Shown: positions 6,535 to 14,283, counted from the first letter of the stretch. The stretch: DNA of 16,546 bases from Endomicrobiia bacterium (GCA_030018875.1 JASEHK010000014.1:1-16546); one strand, 5' to 3'. Made by a program: numbers and translations. The notes: a model not told the origin generated them from the sequence alone.

Positions 6535-8993
6535 CGTTTTGAGCCTCTCTTATTCGCTCCGACGTAACGTCGGAAGCGTTTTTTCTTTTCGCTTTTCCGC
6601 CGCGGACTTAATCGAGGAAGAAGGCGGCGTGCCGACGGCTCAAAAGCCATCCCGAGCACTTCCGAGAGATTTTTCACGGGTATGAGTTTTATTTTTTTGA
6701 GCACGAGCGGCGGTATTTCGTCGAGGTCCTTGACGTTGCCCTCAGGATAAATGACGGTCATTACGCCGTCGCGGTAAGCGGCGATGAGTTTTTCTTTTAA
6801 GCCCCCTATCGGCAGCACCCTGCCGCGAAGAGTTATTTCGCCCGTCATTGCGAGATTTTTCATGACCGGACGCTTCGTCAATAGCGACGCTATGGCCGTA
6901 GTTATGGCCGCGCCCGCCGACGGGCCGTCTTTGGGTATGGCGCCTTCGGGTATGTGCACGTGTACGTCGTAGTTTTTGAATACTTCCGTCGGGATTCCGT
7001 AGCGGTCGGCCTCGGATTTTATAAAACTTAGACTCGCCTGGGCGGATTCTTTCATCACCTCGCCGAGTTTGCCCGTCAACAGAAGTTTTCCGGAGCCTTT
7101 CATCATCGCGGCCTCTATGGTGAGAGTTTCTCCTCCGACCTCCGTCCACGCCAGTCCGGTAGAAACGCCGACGCCGTTCGGCGAGACTTTTTCCCTGAAA
7201 TATTTCGGGATGCCGAGATAATCTTTGAGATTTTTCTCGTCCAGCTCGACGACCGTAGATTGAGACTTGCCGTTTGGCGTCGTGGCAAGCACCTTGGCGA
7301 ATTTGCGGGAGGCGTTGGCTATCTCGCGTTCGAGATTCCTTACGCCCGCTTCCCGCGTGTAGAGCCGTATGATATTTTCCAGAGCGCTTTCCTTAAATAT
7401 AAGTTGTTCGAGTTTTATGCCGTGCTCTTTGAGTTGTTTGGGTATGAGAAAGTTCCGGGCGATTTTTATTTTCTCCTCGATGGTATAACCCGGAAAACGG
7501 ATAATCTCGAGACGGTCCTGCAAGGCGGGCGGTATGGAATAAAGCGTGTTGGCCGTGGTCACGAACATAACGTCGGACAAATCGAATTCTACGTCGAGAT
7601 AATGGTCGGTGAACGAATGGTTCTGCTCGGGGTCGAGCACCTCTAACAACGCCGCGGCCGGGTCTCCTCTCCAGTCGTTTCCGAGCTTGTCTATTTCGTC
7701 GAGAATAAAGACGGGGTTGCGCGACTTGGACTTGCGTACCGACTGAATTATCCGTCCGGGCAAGGAGCCGATGTATGTGCGGCGATGGCCTCGTATCTCG
7801 GCCTCGTCGCGGATTCCGCCCAGCGATATCCTCACGAAGTTGCGTCCCAGTGACCGCGCTATCGAGTGCGCTATGGATGTCTTGCCGACTCCCGGCGGGC
7901 CGACGAAGCAAAGTATCGGTCCCTTTATTTTCTTGACGAGTTTCAGGACGGCCAGATATTCGAGCACCCGTTCCTTGGGTTTTTCGAGGCCGTAGTGGTC
8001 CTCGTTTAAGATTTTTTCGGCGCGCCTTATGTCGAGATTGTCCGGAGTGAACGTGGACCATGGGAGATTCGTCATCCAGTCGAGATAGGTTCTTGAGACC
8101 GTCGCTTCCGGCGAGAACGGCATCATCTTTTCGAGCCGCTGTATCTCTTTCTCGGCGGCCTCGCGCGGGTCCTTGGGCATGTTGAGTTGCTTGATTTTTT
8201 GCCGGATTTCATCCAATTCTTTGGCGAAGTCGTCTTTCTGGCGGAGCTCCTTTTGAATGGCCTTCATCTGCTCCGTGAGATAGTATTCTTTCTGGGATTT
8301 TTCTATCTGGTTTCGGACGCGGTTCTGTATTTTCTTCTCGATGTTTAGTATCTCTATCTCGTTGTTGAGAAGTTGTATGGTTTTTCCCAGCCGCTCGGGG
8401 GAGGAAAGCGCTTCAAGTATCTGTTGCTTCTCGGAGACCTTCACGCTTAAGTGGGAAACTATCGCGTCGGCGAGTTTGCCCGGGTCGGTTATGGAGTTCA
8501 TTGAGCCTATGGCGTCTATCGGCACTTTTTGGCTGAGCCTGGCGTAATCTTCAAACGCCGCCACCGCTCTGCGCGACAGCGCCTCCATCTCCAAAGTGTG
8601 CTCGACCGGCGGGCTTTTCAATATCTCGACCCCGACGGTGATGAAGCCTTTTTCGTTCGCAGTGAAATCGCTCCACCTCGCCCGCTGGGCGCCCTCGACT
8701 ATGACCTTGAGCGTGCCGTCGGAGATTTTCAGAAGTTGAAGAACCTCGGCGACTATGCCTATCTTATGCAGGCCGTCCTGACCCGGGTCGTCGAGCTGGG
8801 GCTGTTTCTGCGTGACCAAAAACACGAGTTTGTTTCCGGTCATCGTGTCCTCGACGGCTTTTACGGATTTCTCGCGGCCGATGGCCAGAGGAATTATCAT
8901 CCCGGGGAATACCACGACGTCTCTGATGGGCAGAAGATTCAAAATCGGGGGATATACCCTTTCGGTGTTTTCGTTTTTTATTTCGGTTGTCAT
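6531..8993 (-). CDS. lon: ATP-dependent Lon protease
   Basis: Lon is a soluble hexameric AAA+ serine protease that degrades misfolded and regulatory proteins. The 820 residues show the N-terminal substrate domain (about 15-210), a coiled-coil linker (about 210-300), the AAA+ module with Walker A GPPGVGKT (365-372) and Walker B PVFILDEID (427-435), and the protease domain with catalytic Ser692 (KDGPSAGAA) and Lys735 (GLKEKLIAAY). The Ser-Lys spacing of 43 equals that of E. coli Lon. The enzyme normally ends near LSEVLGMAFEP; here about 34 extra, very basic residues follow (787-820), partly encoded by a palindrome found elsewhere in the window. It is 41 bases downstream of clpX. No strong Shine-Dalgarno site is seen and the start is chosen on homology. 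Its stop overlaps the next start as ATGA. Confidence 0.96.
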   Translation of the reverse strand: MTTEIKNENTERVYPPILNLLPIRDVVVFPGMIIPLAIGREKSVKAVEDTMTGNKLVFLVTQKQPQLDDPGQDGLHKIGIVAEVLQLLKISDGTLKVIVEGAQRARWSDFTANEKGFITVGVEILKSPPVEHTLEMEALSRRAVAAFEDYARLSQKVPIDAIGSMNSITDPGKLADAIVSHLSVKVSEKQQILEALSSPERLGKTIQLLNNEIEILNIEKKIQNRVRNQIEKSQKEYYLTEQMKAIQKELRQKDDFAKELDEIRQKIKQLNMPKDPREAAEKEIQRLEKMMPFSPEATVSRTYLDWMTNLPWSTFTPDNLDIRRAEKILNEDHYGLEKPKERVLEYLAVLKLVKKIKGPILCFVGPPGVGKTSIAHSIARSLGRNFVRISLGGIRDEAEIRGHRRTYIGSLPGRIIQSVRKSKSRNPVFILDEIDKLGNDWRGDPAAALLEVLDPEQNHSFTDHYLDVEFDLSDVMFVTTANTLYSIPPALQDRLEIIRFPGYTIEEKIKIARNFLIPKQLKEHGIKLEQLIFKESALENIIRLYTREAGVRNLEREIANASRKFAKVLATTPNGKSQSTVVELDEKNLKDYLGIPKYFREKVSPNGVGVSTGLAWTEVGGETLTIEAAMMKGSGKLLLTGKLGEVMKESAQASLSFIKSEADRYGIPTEVFKNYDVHVHIPEGAIPKDGPSAGAAITTAIASLLTKRPVMKNLAMTGEITLRGRVLPIGGLKEKLIAAYRDGVMTVIYPEGNVKDLDEIPPLVLKKIKLIPVKNLSEVLGMAFEPSARRLLPRLSPRRKSEKKKRFRRYVGANKRGSKR
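6556..6578. repeat. Palindrome inside the lon 3' end, shared with an intergenic repeat
   Basis: CCGACGTAACGTCGG at 6559-6573 is identical to 15355-15369 in a non-coding repeat. The flanking bases extend the stem (CGCT before it, AGCG after, with one bulged A). It is read in frame as part of the Arg/Lys-rich Lon tail. On the plus strand it is followed by a T-rich run, but no plus-strand gene ends here. Confidence 0.7.
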
Positions 8994-9005
8994 AAATGTA
9001 ATCGT

Positions 9006-9018
9006 AGACCTTCGGTCT
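9006..9018. other. Short hairpin in the clpX-lon gap
   Basis: AGACC and GGTCT (9006-9010 and 9014-9018) pair around three bases in the 41-base space between the clpX stop and the lon start. There is no T-run after it on the minus strand, so it is not a convincing terminator. It may mark RNA processing or simply be chance. Confidence 0.35.
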
Positions 9019-9034
9019 GCTATTTAGAGTAGTT

Positions 9035-10306
9035 TTAAGCGGACTTCTTTTCGCGCAATATTATGCGCGGCGCTTCCTGTGAGCGCACGGCTTCTATCGT
9101 GACCACGCAGCGCGCCGACGGGGATTTCTCGGAGAGTTCCGGAAGTTCGAACATAGTGTTAAGGAGCAGGGCTTCCATTATGGAGCGCAAAGCTCTCGCG
9201 CCGCCGCCTCTTGAGAGCGCCTGGGCCGCTATCTCTTTCAAGCCCTCGTCGGTAAACTCGAGCTCGACATTTTCAAGGGCGAAGATTTTTTTGTATTGTT
9301 TGACGATGGCGTTTTTTGGTTCGGTCAGAATCCTGACTAAGTCGTCGCCCGACAGCCCGTCGAGAGACGCCGTCACCGGGAGCCTGCCGACTAATTCCGG
9401 TATCAGACCGTATTTTATGAGATCTTCCGGCCGCGCCCCGCCCGACGGACGGCTTTTCTTGCCGCCGGAAATATTCGCCGCGCTCGCCCGGTCGTCAGCC
9501 GGTATGGCGAAGCCCACGGTCTTTTCGCTCATGCGGTCCCTTATTATTTTTTCAATACCCTCGAATGCTCCGCCGCAGATAAAGAGTATGTTGGCCGTGT
9601 TTATCTGGATGAACTCCGCTTGAGGATGCTTCCTTCCGCCTTGCGGGGGCACATTTGAGACGGCGCCCTCGATGATTTTAAGAAGCGCCTGCTGCACGCC
9701 CTCGCCGGAAACGTCGCGCGTGATGGACGGGTTCTCGGACTTGCGCGAGATTTTGTCTATCTCGTCTATATAGACGATTCCGCGCTCGGCTTTCTTGATG
9801 TCGTAATTCGCGTTTTGAAGAAGTCGCAAGAGAATGTTTTCGACGTCCTCCCCGACGTATCCGGCCTCGGTAAGCGTGGTGGCGTCGGCGATTGCGAACG
9901 GCACGTGAAGAATCTTGGAGAGTGTCTGCGCCAAAAGCGTTTTGCCCGTTCCCGTCGGCCCGATAAGAAGTATATTTGACTTTTGCAGTTCGACGCCGTC
10001 AACGACTCCGCCTTTTTCTATGCGGCGGTAATGGTTGTAGACCGCGACGGAGAGTATCTTTTTGGGTTCTTCCTGACCGATAACGTACTCGTCGAGCGTC
10101 TTCTTGATTTTGCGCGGAGTGGGGAGCGACTTGACCTCTTTGAGGGCGTCCTCGCGCTCGAGTTCCTCCAGAAGTTTGTCGGCGAAGCGCACGCAGTTGG
10201 AGCAGATGTATTTGCCCTTGCTTCCGATGAGGTGAACTCCGGCTTTTCTCACCTGTCCGCAAAAATCGCAGAAGGCTTCCGGCCTCGGGACTTGAGAATT
10301 GCTCAT
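9035..10306 (-). CDS. clpX: ClpX, unfoldase subunit of the ClpXP protease
   Basis: ClpX is the AAA+ ring that recognises, unfolds and threads proteins into ClpP. In 423 residues it has the N-terminal zinc-binding domain (Cys13, Cys16, Cys35, Cys38), Walker A GPTGTGKT (116-123), Walker B around IVYIDEID (177-184), the GYVGED pore loop (149-154), the second pore motif RKH (225-227), a ClpP-docking loop VGF (264-266, IGF in E. coli) and the sensor-2 region GGARALRSI (368-376). The stretch after VGF (about 267-293) is slightly longer than in E. coli and rich in Gly, Lys and Ser. The ATG overlaps the clpP stop as ATGA, with GAGG upstream inside clpP, so the two subunits are made together. Confidence 0.97.
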   Translation of the reverse strand: MSNSQVPRPEAFCDFCGQVRKAGVHLIGSKGKYICSNCVRFADKLLEELEREDALKEVKSLPTPRKIKKTLDEYVIGQEEPKKILSVAVYNHYRRIEKGGVVDGVELQKSNILLIGPTGTGKTLLAQTLSKILHVPFAIADATTLTEAGYVGEDVENILLRLLQNANYDIKKAERGIVYIDEIDKISRKSENPSITRDVSGEGVQQALLKIIEGAVSNVPPQGGRKHPQAEFIQINTANILFICGGAFEGIEKIIRDRMSEKTVGFAIPADDRASAANISGGKKSRPSGGARPEDLIKYGLIPELVGRLPVTASLDGLSGDDLVRILTEPKNAIVKQYKKIFALENVELEFTDEGLKEIAAQALSRGGGARALRSIMEALLLNTMFELPELSEKSPSARCVVTIEAVRSQEAPRIILREKKSA

Positions 10307-10917
10307 TTCGGTTTCCTCGAATATATTATCTCGTCTATTATGCCGTATTTTTTGGCGTCTTCGGCGCTCATGTAGAAGTTGCGCTCCGTGTCGTTCTTGA
10401 CTTTTTCCGGCGGCTGTCCCGTGTGCTTAGAGACAATCTCTATGAGTTTTTCTTTCGTCTGCACGAGCTCTTTGGTTTCTATATCAATGTCGGTAACCGC
10501 GCCGGATATGCCCTCGCCGTAAATCAGTGGCTGATGGAGCATTATGCGCGAGTGCGGCAGCGCATATCTCTTGCCCTTGGAGCCGGCCGCCAACAGCAAC
10601 GCTCCGAAGGACATTGCCATCCCCACGCATATCGTCGTGATAGGGGATTTTATGTATTGCATCGTGTCATAGACGGCCAGACCCGCGGTTACCATTCCGC
10701 CAGGAGAGTTTATGTAAAGGTTGATGTCCTTGTCGGGAGATTCGGCGTCGAGATACAGAATCTGCGCGATGATGAGATTGGCCGAATCCGTCGTCACCGT
10801 TCCGCCGTATCCGCCGACGAAAATGATGCGGTCTTTGAGCAGCCTAGAATAAATATCGTAGCCGACAGCCGCGCCCTGGTTCCAGCGCTCAATTATTGTG
10901 GGTACCATGTTTGACAT
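10303..10917 (-). CDS. clpP: ClpP, proteolytic subunit of the Clp protease
   Basis: ClpP is the tetradecameric serine protease chamber served by ClpX. The 204 residues include the catalytic Ser103 (GMAMSFGALLLAAG), His128 (RIMLHQP) and the likely Asp176 (NDTERNFYMSAEDA); the Ser-His spacing of 25 matches E. coli. The N-terminus MVPTIIER...GYDIYSRLLKDRII is the standard beginning. A good Shine-Dalgarno site (AGGGAG) lies about 7 bases before the ATG. It is the first gene of the minus-strand block. The trigger factor gene (tig), which often precedes clpP, is absent; instead the gene faces a divergent SPFH gene across a repeat-filled gap of 149 bases. No clear -35/-10 promoter could be assigned there by eye. 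Confidence 0.97.
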   Translation of the reverse strand: MSNMVPTIIERWNQGAAVGYDIYSRLLKDRIIFVGGYGGTVTTDSANLIIAQILYLDAESPDKDINLYINSPGGMVTAGLAVYDTMQYIKSPITTICVGMAMSFGALLLAAGSKGKRYALPHSRIMLHQPLIYGEGISGAVTDIDIETKELVQTKEKLIEIVSKHTGQPPEKVKNDTERNFYMSAEDAKKYGIIDEIIYSRKPK

Positions 10918-10935
10918 TTTTTTACTCCCTTAAAA

Positions 10936-11047
10936 TCAGTAGTCAGGGATTAGTAGGCAGGGGTCAGGGATTAGTAGGCAGGGGTCAGGGAAAGGTGAAA
11001 CTTGAATGCTCCCCCCTAATCCCTGCCTACTAACCCCTGCCTACTGA
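10936..11047. repeat. 21-bp tandem repeats forming a large inverted repeat between clpP and the SPFH gene
   Basis: Two full 21-bp units (10942-10962 and 10963-10983, GTCAGGGATTAGTAGGCAGG plus one G) are followed by a partial third (from 10984). After a spacer, 11013-11047 is an inverted copy: its complement matches 10935-10969 at 30 of 35 bases. The array could fold into a strong stem. It occupies most of the divergent promoter region, ending 5 bases before the Shine-Dalgarno site of the SPFH gene. The same motif returns at 11957-12040. Confidence 0.85.
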
Positions 11048-11052
11048 CTTTC

Positions 11053-11060
11053 AAGGAGGT
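11053..11060 (+). promoter_or_regulatory. Strong Shine-Dalgarno site of the SPFH gene
   Basis: AAGGAGGT lies 7 bases (from the last G of AGGAGG) before the ATG at 11067 and just outside the inverted repeat, so it should stay accessible even if the repeat folds. It fixes the start codon. Confidence 0.8.
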
Positions 11061-11066
11061 AGCATT

Positions 11067-11948
11067 ATGCCGCCGGGACTTATTTTTGTTTTAGCCGTGT
11101 TTGTGGTGATTTATGTTTTTCGCGCAGCGAGAATCGTGCAGCAGTACGAGAAAGGTCTCATCGAGACTCTCGGACAATACAGCCGGACAGCGGAGTCGGG
11201 ACTCACGATAATTTTTCCGCCGTTTCAGCGCATGAGAATAGTGGATATGCGCGAGCAGGTCATAGACGTTCCGCCCCAGGACGTAATCACGAAGGACAAC
11301 GTTATGGTCAACGTTGACGCCGTAATTTATTTTCAGATAACCGATCCGTTCAAGGTCGTCTATAACATTTCCGACTTCGCGCTCGCTTCGATGAAACTCG
11401 CGCAGACGAACTTAAGAAATCTCGTCGGAGACCTCGAACTCGACCAAACCCTGACATCGCGCGAAAAAATCAACACGCAACTCAGGCAGGTCCTCGACGA
11501 AGCCACCGACAAATGGGGCGTTAAAGTCACCCGTGTGGAGATTCAAAAAATCGACCCGCCGCGCGATATCACCGACGCGATGAGCCGTCAGATGAAAGCC
11601 GAGAGAGAAAAGCGCGCCAACATACTTGAAGCCGAGGGCTTCAGACAGGCCGCGATACTCAAGGCCGAAGGCGCGAAACTGTCCGCCGTGCTCGAAGCGG
11701 AGGGAAAATCCGAGGCCATCAAAAAAGTCGCCGACGCCGAGAAATATCAGATAGAAGTGGTTTACAACGCGATACATTCGGGCCGTCCGACGAACGACCT
11801 GTTGGCCATAAAATATCTCGAGTCTCTTGAGAAGATAGCCAACGGCCAGGCCACAAAAATATTCCTTCCCGTCGAGACCGCCGGGATTCTCGCGTCTGTC
11901 GCGGGCATAAAAGAATTGTTCACGGATAAAGAGAAAGAGAAGAAGTAA
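11067..11948 (+). CDS. SPFH/stomatin-like membrane protein (QmcA/HflC type)
   Basis: This 293-residue protein has one N-terminal membrane helix (about 4-20). It then has a SPFH (band 7) domain, beginning IVQQYEKGLIETLG and including DVPPQDVITKDNVMVNVDAVIYF (68-90), and a long charged helix rich in EAEG/KAEG repeats (about 170-225) typical of stomatin coiled coils. Such proteins oligomerise into membrane rings and often modulate membrane proteases such as FtsH or partner NfeD proteins. No NfeD or HflK partner is adjacent. It is divergent from clpP-clpX-lon, which invites the inference of a protein-quality-control role, but nothing in the sequence proves it. The gene is bracketed by two copies of the same repeat family. 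The exact subfamily is uncertain, so no gene symbol is given. Confidence 0.9.
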   Translation: MPPGLIFVLAVFVVIYVFRAARIVQQYEKGLIETLGQYSRTAESGLTIIFPPFQRMRIVDMREQVIDVPPQDVITKDNVMVNVDAVIYFQITDPFKVVYNISDFALASMKLAQTNLRNLVGDLELDQTLTSREKINTQLRQVLDEATDKWGVKVTRVEIQKIDPPRDITDAMSRQMKAEREKRANILEAEGFRQAAILKAEGAKLSAVLEAEGKSEAIKKVADAEKYQIEVVYNAIHSGRPTNDLLAIKYLESLEKIANGQATKIFLPVETAGILASVAGIKELFTDKEKEKK

Positions 11949-11956
11949 GAAAGGCG

Positions 11957-12040
11957 GTAGGCAGGGATTAGTAGTCAGGGGTTAGGGCGACCTTTAAGGT
12001 TTCGCCTTTCCCTGATTCCTGCCTACTAATCCCTGACTAC
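11957..12040. repeat. Inverted repeat of the 21-bp family, after the SPFH gene
   Basis: The left arm (11957-11990) holds GTAGGCAGGGATTAGTAG and the right arm (12002-12040) its imperfect complement, around a loop near CCTTTAAGGT. It begins 9 bases after the SPFH stop and ends 10 bases before the hemW start. It may serve as a transcription terminator or RNA stabiliser; only a short T-run follows, so termination is unproven. It is the same sequence family as 10936-11047. Confidence 0.85.
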
Positions 12041-12049
12041 TTTATAAAA

Positions 12050-13177
12050 ATGGCCGGATTGTATGTTCACATTCCTTTCTGCAGGTCAAAGTGCCACTAC
12101 TGCGATTTCGCCAGCGCCGCCGTCGGAGCGGATGTATTATTCGCGTCATCCGGGCGGGAGGCGCTTTACCTCGACGCTCTTGCCGTCGAGGCCGCATCGC
12201 GTCGGGAAACTCAAAGAATCTTCGATACCGTTTACATCGGCGGCGGCACGCCCAGCGCGATGAGCGTCGCAGGCATAAAGCGTCTTTTTGAAATATTGCG
12301 CCGCGGTTTCGATATGTCGGGCGACTCGGAGGTCACTTTCGAGTGTAACCCCGAAAGCGTTTCCGCCGCAAAACTTCGCGCGCTCGCGGACTGCGGGGTG
12401 ACGCGCATAAGTATCGGCGCGCAGTCTTTCGACGACGAAACGCTCGCCTATCTCGGAAGAATACATAGCGCGACTGCGACCAAAAAAGCGTTTGCCGCGG
12501 CCCGCCAAGAGCGCTTCGACAATATCGGCATTGATTTGCTTTTTGGCGCGCCTGTCGGTGGAGCGGGGCCGCTTGCTTTCGCCATGTGCCTTGAAAAATG
12601 GCGTCGCGACCTCGAAGAAGCCGTCGCGCTGGGACCCGAGCATATTTCCGTTTACGCTCTTTCCGTCGAAGAAGGCACGCCTCTTGCCGCCCGAGGCGTC
12701 GAAATATCGGAAGATGAGCAAGAAAAAATGTATGACATCGCGCGCTGCTGCCTTAAATCGCGCGGATATGTCCACTACGAAATATCGAACTTCGCCTTAC
12801 AGGGCAAAGAATCGCGCCACAACTTAAATTACTGGCGTCAAGGAAAATATTTGGGATTGGGCTGTTCCTCTGCAAGTTTCGACGGAAAAACTCGCTTCAA
12901 AAACTCAAGTTCAATGAAAGAATATCTGGCGAATCCGGCGGATTGCGTCGTCGAGTCAGAGTGTCTCAGCGACGGACAACTCGCTTCGGAGCGGATATTT
13001 CTGGGTTTGCGTATGCTTGACGAAGGCGCGCGCATCGGCGAGGACGACGAACAGCGGTTTTCCGGAGTAATGGAGCGTTTGGAAAAAGAGGGTTCGGTGT
13101 CGCTTTCAGGCGGGCGTTTGCGGCTTGCGTCTGGGGCGATTTTTATGTCGAACGCGGTAATGAGAGAGTTCGTGTAA
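12050..13177 (+). CDS. hemW: HemW, radical SAM haem chaperone
   Basis: This 375-residue HemN-family protein starts MAGLYVHIPFCRSKCHYCDF, with the radical SAM cluster Cys11, Cys15 and Cys18. The residue two after the third Cys is Phe, as in HemW; oxygen-independent coproporphyrinogen oxidase HemN has Cys there. GGGTP (64-68) contacts SAM, and HNLNYW (257-262) is a HemW hallmark. The following segment reads YLGLGCSSASF where GAGAHS is usual, a modest divergence. HemW is thought to bind haem and deliver it to respiratory enzymes; older annotation calls it HemN. The start has no Shine-Dalgarno site: the repeat at 11957-12040 ends just 10 bases upstream. The canonical N-terminus still supports this start. 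Confidence 0.92.
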   Translation: MAGLYVHIPFCRSKCHYCDFASAAVGADVLFASSGREALYLDALAVEAASRRETQRIFDTVYIGGGTPSAMSVAGIKRLFEILRRGFDMSGDSEVTFECNPESVSAAKLRALADCGVTRISIGAQSFDDETLAYLGRIHSATATKKAFAAARQERFDNIGIDLLFGAPVGGAGPLAFAMCLEKWRRDLEEAVALGPEHISVYALSVEEGTPLAARGVEISEDEQEKMYDIARCCLKSRGYVHYEISNFALQGKESRHNLNYWRQGKYLGLGCSSASFDGKTRFKNSSSMKEYLANPADCVVESECLSDGQLASERIFLGLRMLDEGARIGEDDEQRFSGVMERLEKEGSVSLSGGRLRLASGAIFMSNAVMREFV

Positions 13178-13183
13178 AACCTG

Positions 13184-13206
13184 CCGCGACCATCTTTACG
13201 TCGCGG
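13184..13206. other. Hairpin between hemW and the next radical SAM gene
   Basis: CCGCGAC (13184-13190) pairs perfectly with GTCGCGG (13200-13206) around a 9-base loop, 6 bases after the hemW stop. The bases after it are only moderately T-rich, so it is at best a weak terminator, or an RNA-processing stem inside the run of genes. Confidence 0.4.
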
Positions 13207-13221
13207 GATGATTTTGCGTTT

Positions 13222-14277
13222 ATGAAATTGTCCGATTTTTTAATCAATCTAAGATATGCCTTCAGGCCGCGCAAGCCCATGGCGGTTGCGCGCGTGGCCA
13301 ATGCTTTCATCAAGAGCAAAGTATTCGGCCGGCCGCCGCTGCGCTATGTGGATTTTTCCATTCGCCAGGAGTGCAATCTTAAATGCGCCCATTGTTTCGC
13401 CACGGCTTTCACCGACGACACGCGCCCCCGAATGACTCCGAAGGACTATTTTCGAGTCGCCGGCGAATGTATGGCGCTGGGCGCAGTCAATTTTTCTTTT
13501 CAGGGCGGCGAACCGTTGATGTTCAAGGAATTGCCGGATATAATCGCCGCCTGCCGTCCTCATAAAAACCTTATATCCGTAACCACCAACGGCACGCTTC
13601 TCGACGAAAAGCGCGTCGCCGAACTGAAAAAAATCGGCGTGGACATATTTACGGTAAGTTTGGATAGTTCGATTCCCGAGGAGCACGACGGATTCAGAGG
13701 GATGAAAGGAGCTTTTGCGAGGGCCGTCGAAGGCATAAAGATTGCGCGAAGAGCGGGCATCAACGTGACGCTCGGCTCCGTCGTGACCCATCACACCTTA
13801 AAAAGCGAGGGGATAAAAGGGTTGATGAAGATGGCGGAAGAAATGAAGATTATATTGAACATAATATTTCCCGTGCCTGCCGGCAGGTGGAGCCGTGAAA
13901 ACGATAATATGCTTTTGACGCCCGACGACGTCGCGCACATAGAGTCGCTCACATCGAGGTCCCGCTACATACGCACGGATTTTCAGGGCAACCTCGGACG
14001 GCGCGGCTGCGGGGCGGCCAAAGAGATACTCTACCTCACGCCATACGGCGATGTCCTGACGTGCCCGTTCATCCATATTTCCTTCGGGAATATTTTCGAG
14101 GAGTCGGTGAAAACAATACGCGACCGCGCTCTTCGAAATTCATATTTCAAGGACTATGCCCCAAATTGCCTTGCCTCGACCGACGAAGATTTCGTTAAAA
14201 AATATATCAGACGGACACTACTCGCCCCCAAAATCCCGATGTCCTGGCGCGATGCGTTCGGACGAGATGTTGAGTAG
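13222..14277 (+). CDS. Radical SAM protein with SPASM-like C-terminus
   Basis: This 351-residue protein carries the radical SAM motif at C51, C55 and C58 (CNLKCAHC), followed by GGEP (95-98) for SAM binding and the TTNGTLL strand (121-127). The C-terminal part contains RGCGAAKEILYLTPYGDVLTCP (Cys263, Cys281), then FGNIFEES and Cys316, which looks like a reduced SPASM or twitch region holding an extra Fe-S cluster. Such enzymes modify peptides, cofactors or lipids; the substrate cannot be read from this sequence. It is not HpnH, whose N-terminus differs. The N-terminal 40 residues are basic. The SDR gene follows after 6 bases, so the two are almost certainly one operon. No good Shine-Dalgarno site precedes the ATG. 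Confidence 0.85.
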   Translation: MKLSDFLINLRYAFRPRKPMAVARVANAFIKSKVFGRPPLRYVDFSIRQECNLKCAHCFATAFTDDTRPRMTPKDYFRVAGECMALGAVNFSFQGGEPLMFKELPDIIAACRPHKNLISVTTNGTLLDEKRVAELKKIGVDIFTVSLDSSIPEEHDGFRGMKGAFARAVEGIKIARRAGINVTLGSVVTHHTLKSEGIKGLMKMAEEMKIILNIIFPVPAGRWSRENDNMLLTPDDVAHIESLTSRSRYIRTDFQGNLGRRGCGAAKEILYLTPYGDVLTCPFIHISFGNIFEESVKTIRDRALRNSYFKDYAPNCLASTDEDFVKKYIRRTLLAPKIPMSWRDAFGRDVE

Positions 14278-14283
14278 CCCGAT

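Noticed and set aside
6556..6590. Rho-independent terminator on the plus strand
   Set aside because: The stem plus T-run looks right, but no plus-strand gene ends here and the bases are coding for the Lon tail on the other strand.
7393..8061. Second minus-strand frame of 222 codons inside lon
   Set aside because: Out-of-frame shadow of the Lon AAA+ domain; its product is dominated by Arg, Gly and Ser.
9063..9623. Plus-strand ORF of 186 codons opposite clpX
   Set aside because: Antisense shadow of clpX without domain features.
10942..10991. CRISPR-like array
   Set aside because: The 21-bp units are directly adjacent with no spacers and there are no cas genes; it is a tandem repeat.
10918..11066. 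Replication origin or replichore switch at the strand change
   Set aside because: No DnaA boxes, AT-rich unwinding region or dnaA/dnaN genes are seen; a divergent gene pair is the simpler explanation.
12146..12775. Minus-strand ORF of 209 codons opposite hemW
   Set aside because: Shadow of hemW; no motifs, no ribosome site, and hemW is unmistakable.
12050..13177. HemN, oxygen-independent coproporphyrinogen oxidase
   Set aside because: The cluster motif is CxxxCxxCxF, not CxxxCxxCxC, and HNLNYW is present, both pointing to HemW.
13222..14277. HpnH hopanoid radical SAM enzyme
   Set aside because: The N-terminal segment and the motif context (CNLKCAHCFA) differ from HpnH, which has a CNLACxGCG-type motif.
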